From positions 1 through 24,066 of the forward strand of contig JAPYTU010000013.1 of assembly GCA_029940715.1 (NCBI GenBank): a stretch of 24,066 nt of DNA, written 5' to 3'. Positions within the stretch are counted from its first letter, which is position 1, and every line of letters begins with the position of its first letter. The position numbers were made by a program, and so were the translations under genes. The DNA is from Cytophagales bacterium (GTDB taxonomy: Bacteria > Bacteroidota > Bacteroidia > Cytophagales > MED-G16). Below the pieces are notes generated by a model. It did no database searches and was not told the DNA's origin. It saw only the letters and a list, made by a program, of their open reading frames with translations. Shown here one piece after another: positions 21,932 to 24,066 of this stretch.

Positions 21932-24066
21932 ATGAAAATAAAACTTTTTCTTTTTTTATTAATTTTCATATTTATTTCTTGTAACAAAGTTGAAAATACA
22001 TCAGAAAGTTTTAATAGTTCTCCTTTAATTAAAAAATCTATAATAGTAGGTGATGCTAAGTATGATGGTCCAGAAAAGATTTCTTATTACCATGCAGCCA
22101 TTAGGAATGGTAACATTGATATAAACAAACCTTCTAGGTTTAGAGAATATAGGAGTGGGTATCGTGGTGTTGAGTATAATAAACTTATGAGTTCAAGAAA
22201 TAATTTATTGAATTCTAGATCTCTAACTAATTTAGAAGAAGATAATGATATTAGGTATTCTAATTATGCTGAAGATAATGCTGTTTTTACTGAGAGAGGT
22301 CCAACTAATGTTCCAGGTAGAACCAGATCTATTGCAGTGGATGAAACTGATGCTACAGGTAATACTTGGTATGCTGCTGCTGTGGGTGGAGGAGTATGGA
22401 AAACAATAGATGCTGGAGTTTCATGGACTGAACTTTCGAATGATTTAACTAATATCGCTGTTTCTTCTGTAGCACTCTCCAAATCTAATCCAGATGTACT
22501 TTATGCTGGAACAGGTGAAAGTTGGGTTGGAAATTTAGATGCCGTTGATGGAAATGGAATTTATAAATCAATAAATGGTGGTGTAAATTGGGTAAATGTT
22601 TCTACAATAGATGGAGGTTATGTAGATGAAAGATTTTCAAATGTAAGTAGAGTGGTAGTTGATCCTAATAATAGTGATGTTGTAGTTATAAGTACTTCTG
22701 GAGCTGGATCAAGTTATATTTTTAAATCGTCTAATGGTGGCACAACTTGGACCCAGGTTAAAACATCATCCAATAGAATTCAACAAGTTGTAGCTGCACC
22801 TAGTGATTTTAATATTTTATATGCAGCTGTTAGAAGTTATGGTATTTTAAAATCTTCAGATGCTGGAACGACTTGGACAAATCCAGGAAATTTTGGATTA
22901 TCGGGAAATCTTCCATATGATAATGAAGATGGAATATATGGTGAATCTGGTGGTAGTTATGGAAGATTAGAAATTGCGGTTTCATATCAAAATCCTAATG
23001 TTGTATTTGCTGGAATAGTTGATTCTAATATTGGTTCAGCATTGAGAATTTCTTTTGATGGTGGACAAACATTTGATTTGTTTAATAATGAAGATGGGTC
23101 TAGTGATACTTGGCTTAATTCTCAAGGATGGTTTGACAATTCTATTCTTGTCAATCCATTGCATGATAGCATTGTTTATTATAGTGGTATAGAAACTTAT
23201 AAGGCTACTTTGTTGCCAGGTGATGGGGTTTCTTTTAATGGATCTTCTACTGTTGTAACTGAAAAAAATACAGGCTCTTTTTTAAATTTACTTAATATAT
23301 GGGGTGGAAAATCTCTTGGTACTGGAGATGAGTGGGTGAATGCGGCAGATGATCCTGATATTGTTGATGTTGAGGTTAGATTTGGTCCTGGTAGATTTCA
23401 AAAAGCATATAGATTTTCTGTTCCTGATGGATCAACTTCAGGCGTTTCTCATGCTAATTACACTTATGAAGATACTGTTACTGTTCCATTTGAAGTTTGG
23501 GACGTATTAGCTGATCCACCTGTACAGCTTACTGTATCATTTAGAGATAATAAAAATGATGGTGTTTTTAATATTGTTGAAGATTATGGAGAAAGCAGAG
23601 AATATATTTTTACGCAAATAACACCATATGATTCTACAATGAGTCAGACAGAAATTTCTAAAAATGGTGGTCAACTCTATAAATCTTTATATCTTATTTG
23701 GCCTTATTTGGTTGAAAATGGAACATGGGATGATACTAATTTACCAGAATCTTCAGTAAAGATTGAATCAAAAGATTTTACTTATAAAGTAAGAAAAAAA
23801 ACTTATACTCATATCACTGATGGGTACAATGATATAGATTCAAAAAATGATAATGTTCATGTGGATCATCATTTTTTAGGAGCAATTGTTGATGATACAG
23901 CTAATTTTAGAATATTACATGGTGGAGATGGAGGTGTTGCCGTATCTATTTCAAGTTCTGATCCTGGCATTAATGATGGTGAGTTTACAGCTTCTTTAAG
24001 TGGTTATAATACTACTCAGACATATGGTGCAGATAAGGTACATGGTTTTGATCAATATTTTGAAGG
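21932..24066 (+). CDS. large lipoprotein with BNR/Asp-box beta-propeller repeats (3' partial)
   Basis: The frame is open from the ATG at 21932 to the window end (711 complete codons), with no stop. The N-terminus is a lipoprotein signal (MKIKLFLFLLIFIFISC, lipobox cysteine C17), so it is probably attached to a cell-envelope membrane. Residues 1-110 include a low-similarity polar stretch. From about 120 a sialidase/VPS10-like propeller begins (ERGPTNVPGRTRSIAVD), with five Asp-box motifs: TIDAGVSW (158-165), SINGGVNW (213-220), SSNGGTTW (266-273), SSDAGTTW (308-315) and SFDGGQTF (374-381). After about 430 the pattern changes to a beta-rich, Asp-box-free section before propeller-like sequence resumes near HVDHHFLGAIVDD (about 645). 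Family relatives in Bacteroidota are surface proteins or putative glycoside hydrolases, often ending in a T9SS sorting domain; the end is not visible. The substrate is unknown. Confidence 0.88.
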   Translation, partial: MKIKLFLFLLIFIFISCNKVENTSESFNSSPLIKKSIIVGDAKYDGPEKISYYHAAIRNGNIDINKPSRFREYRSGYRGVEYNKLMSSRNNLLNSRSLTNLEEDNDIRYSNYAEDNAVFTERGPTNVPGRTRSIAVDETDATGNTWYAAAVGGGVWKTIDAGVSWTELSNDLTNIAVSSVALSKSNPDVLYAGTGESWVGNLDAVDGNGIYKSINGGVNWVNVSTIDGGYVDERFSNVSRVVVDPNNSDVVVISTSGAGSSYIFKSSNGGTTWTQVKTSSNRIQQVVAAPSDFNILYAAVRSYGILKSSDAGTTWTNPGNFGLSGNLPYDNEDGIYGESGGSYGRLEIAVSYQNPNVVFAGIVDSNIGSALRISFDGGQTFDLFNNEDGSSDTWLNSQGWFDNSILVNPLHDSIVYYSGIETYKATLLPGDGVSFNGSSTVVTEKNTGSFLNLLNIWGGKSLGTGDEWVNAADDPDIVDVEVRFGPGRFQKAYRFSVPDGSTSGVSHANYTYEDTVTVPFEVWDVLADPPVQLTVSFRDNKNDGVFNIVEDYGESREYIFTQITPYDSTMSQTEISKNGGQLYKSLYLIWPYLVENGTWDDTNLPESSVKIESKDFTYKVRKKTYTHITDGYNDIDSKNDNVHVDHHFLGAIVDDTANFRILHGGDGGVAVSISSSDPGINDGEFTASLSGYNTTQTYGADKVHGFDQYFE

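Noticed and set aside
22264..22482. A 72-codon minus-strand open frame in the region after rpoD.
   Set aside because: It lies antisense to the lipoprotein, whose plus-strand frame has a lipobox and repeated Asp boxes; the minus-strand frame shows no domain.
1..24066. Search for CRISPR arrays, insertion sequences, prophage genes, toxin-antitoxin pairs or a defence island.
   Set aside because: No spaced direct repeats, transposase or integrase motifs, or terminal inverted repeats with target duplications were seen; the genes are core functions with even base composition.

Overview
The window is a very AT-rich, gene-dense stretch of a Bacteroidota chromosome, most likely a streamlined (probably marine or host-independent aquatic) member of the Flavobacteriales. 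The evidence is: a short RpoD-type primary sigma factor of the Bacteroidota form, promoter elements of the TAnnTTTG type, no Shine-Dalgarno-like sequence before start codons (A-rich leaders instead), a type IX secretion (T9SS) C-terminal sorting domain, a large DUF2723/TMEM260-like membrane protein, and trigger factor, LpxB and Fur proteins of recognisable flavobacterial form. Genus and species cannot be named from the sequence. No gap without a gene exceeds about 150 bases, and several genes overlap or abut.

Layout. (1) 3-2676: end of leuC, then leuD and leuB, a tight leucine-biosynthesis operon entered at the window edge. (2) 2755-3075: a 106-residue secreted protein that is little more than a signal peptide plus T9SS sorting domain; it converges on a 986-residue DUF2723 glycosyltransferase-like membrane protein (3072-6032, minus). 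(3) 6109-7302: an exported TPR-like protein, divergent from the DUF2723 gene. (4) 7386-9860: an apparent operon of an Lrp/AsnC regulator, a phosphoribosyltransferase, a QueD/PTPS-family enzyme and lpxB. (5) 9853-11973, minus strand: tRNA-Leu(UAG), trigger factor and clpP, apparently one transcription unit. (6) 12046-15965: relA/spoT (stringent response), a Fur-family regulator and purA. (7) 16018-18262: a dihydroorotase-like protein without most catalytic residues, and a dolichol-phosphate-mannose-synthase-like GT2. (8) 18296-20415, minus: purB and a zinc-ribbon methyltransferase. (9) 20504-20785: a [2Fe-2S] ferredoxin; 20913-21785: rpoD. (10) 21932 to the window end: the first 711 codons of a large lipoprotein with BNR/Asp-box beta-propeller repeats, cut by the window edge.

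How the genes fit together. Most are core metabolism and housekeeping: leucine synthesis, AMP synthesis (purA and purB in separate units), lipid A synthesis (lpxB), proteostasis (tig, clpP), stringent response and primary transcription. Two strands concern the cell envelope: probable polyprenyl-phosphate-sugar supply (GT2) with a possible protein O-mannosyltransferase (DUF2723), and T9SS or lipoprotein export. I saw no mobile element, CRISPR array, prophage, defence island or clear new multi-gene system. The more unusual signals are the catalytically degenerate dihydroorotase homologue, the orphan sorting-domain protein, the cysteine-poor Fur protein, the tRNA-led tig-clpP unit, and a shared extended promoter motif.
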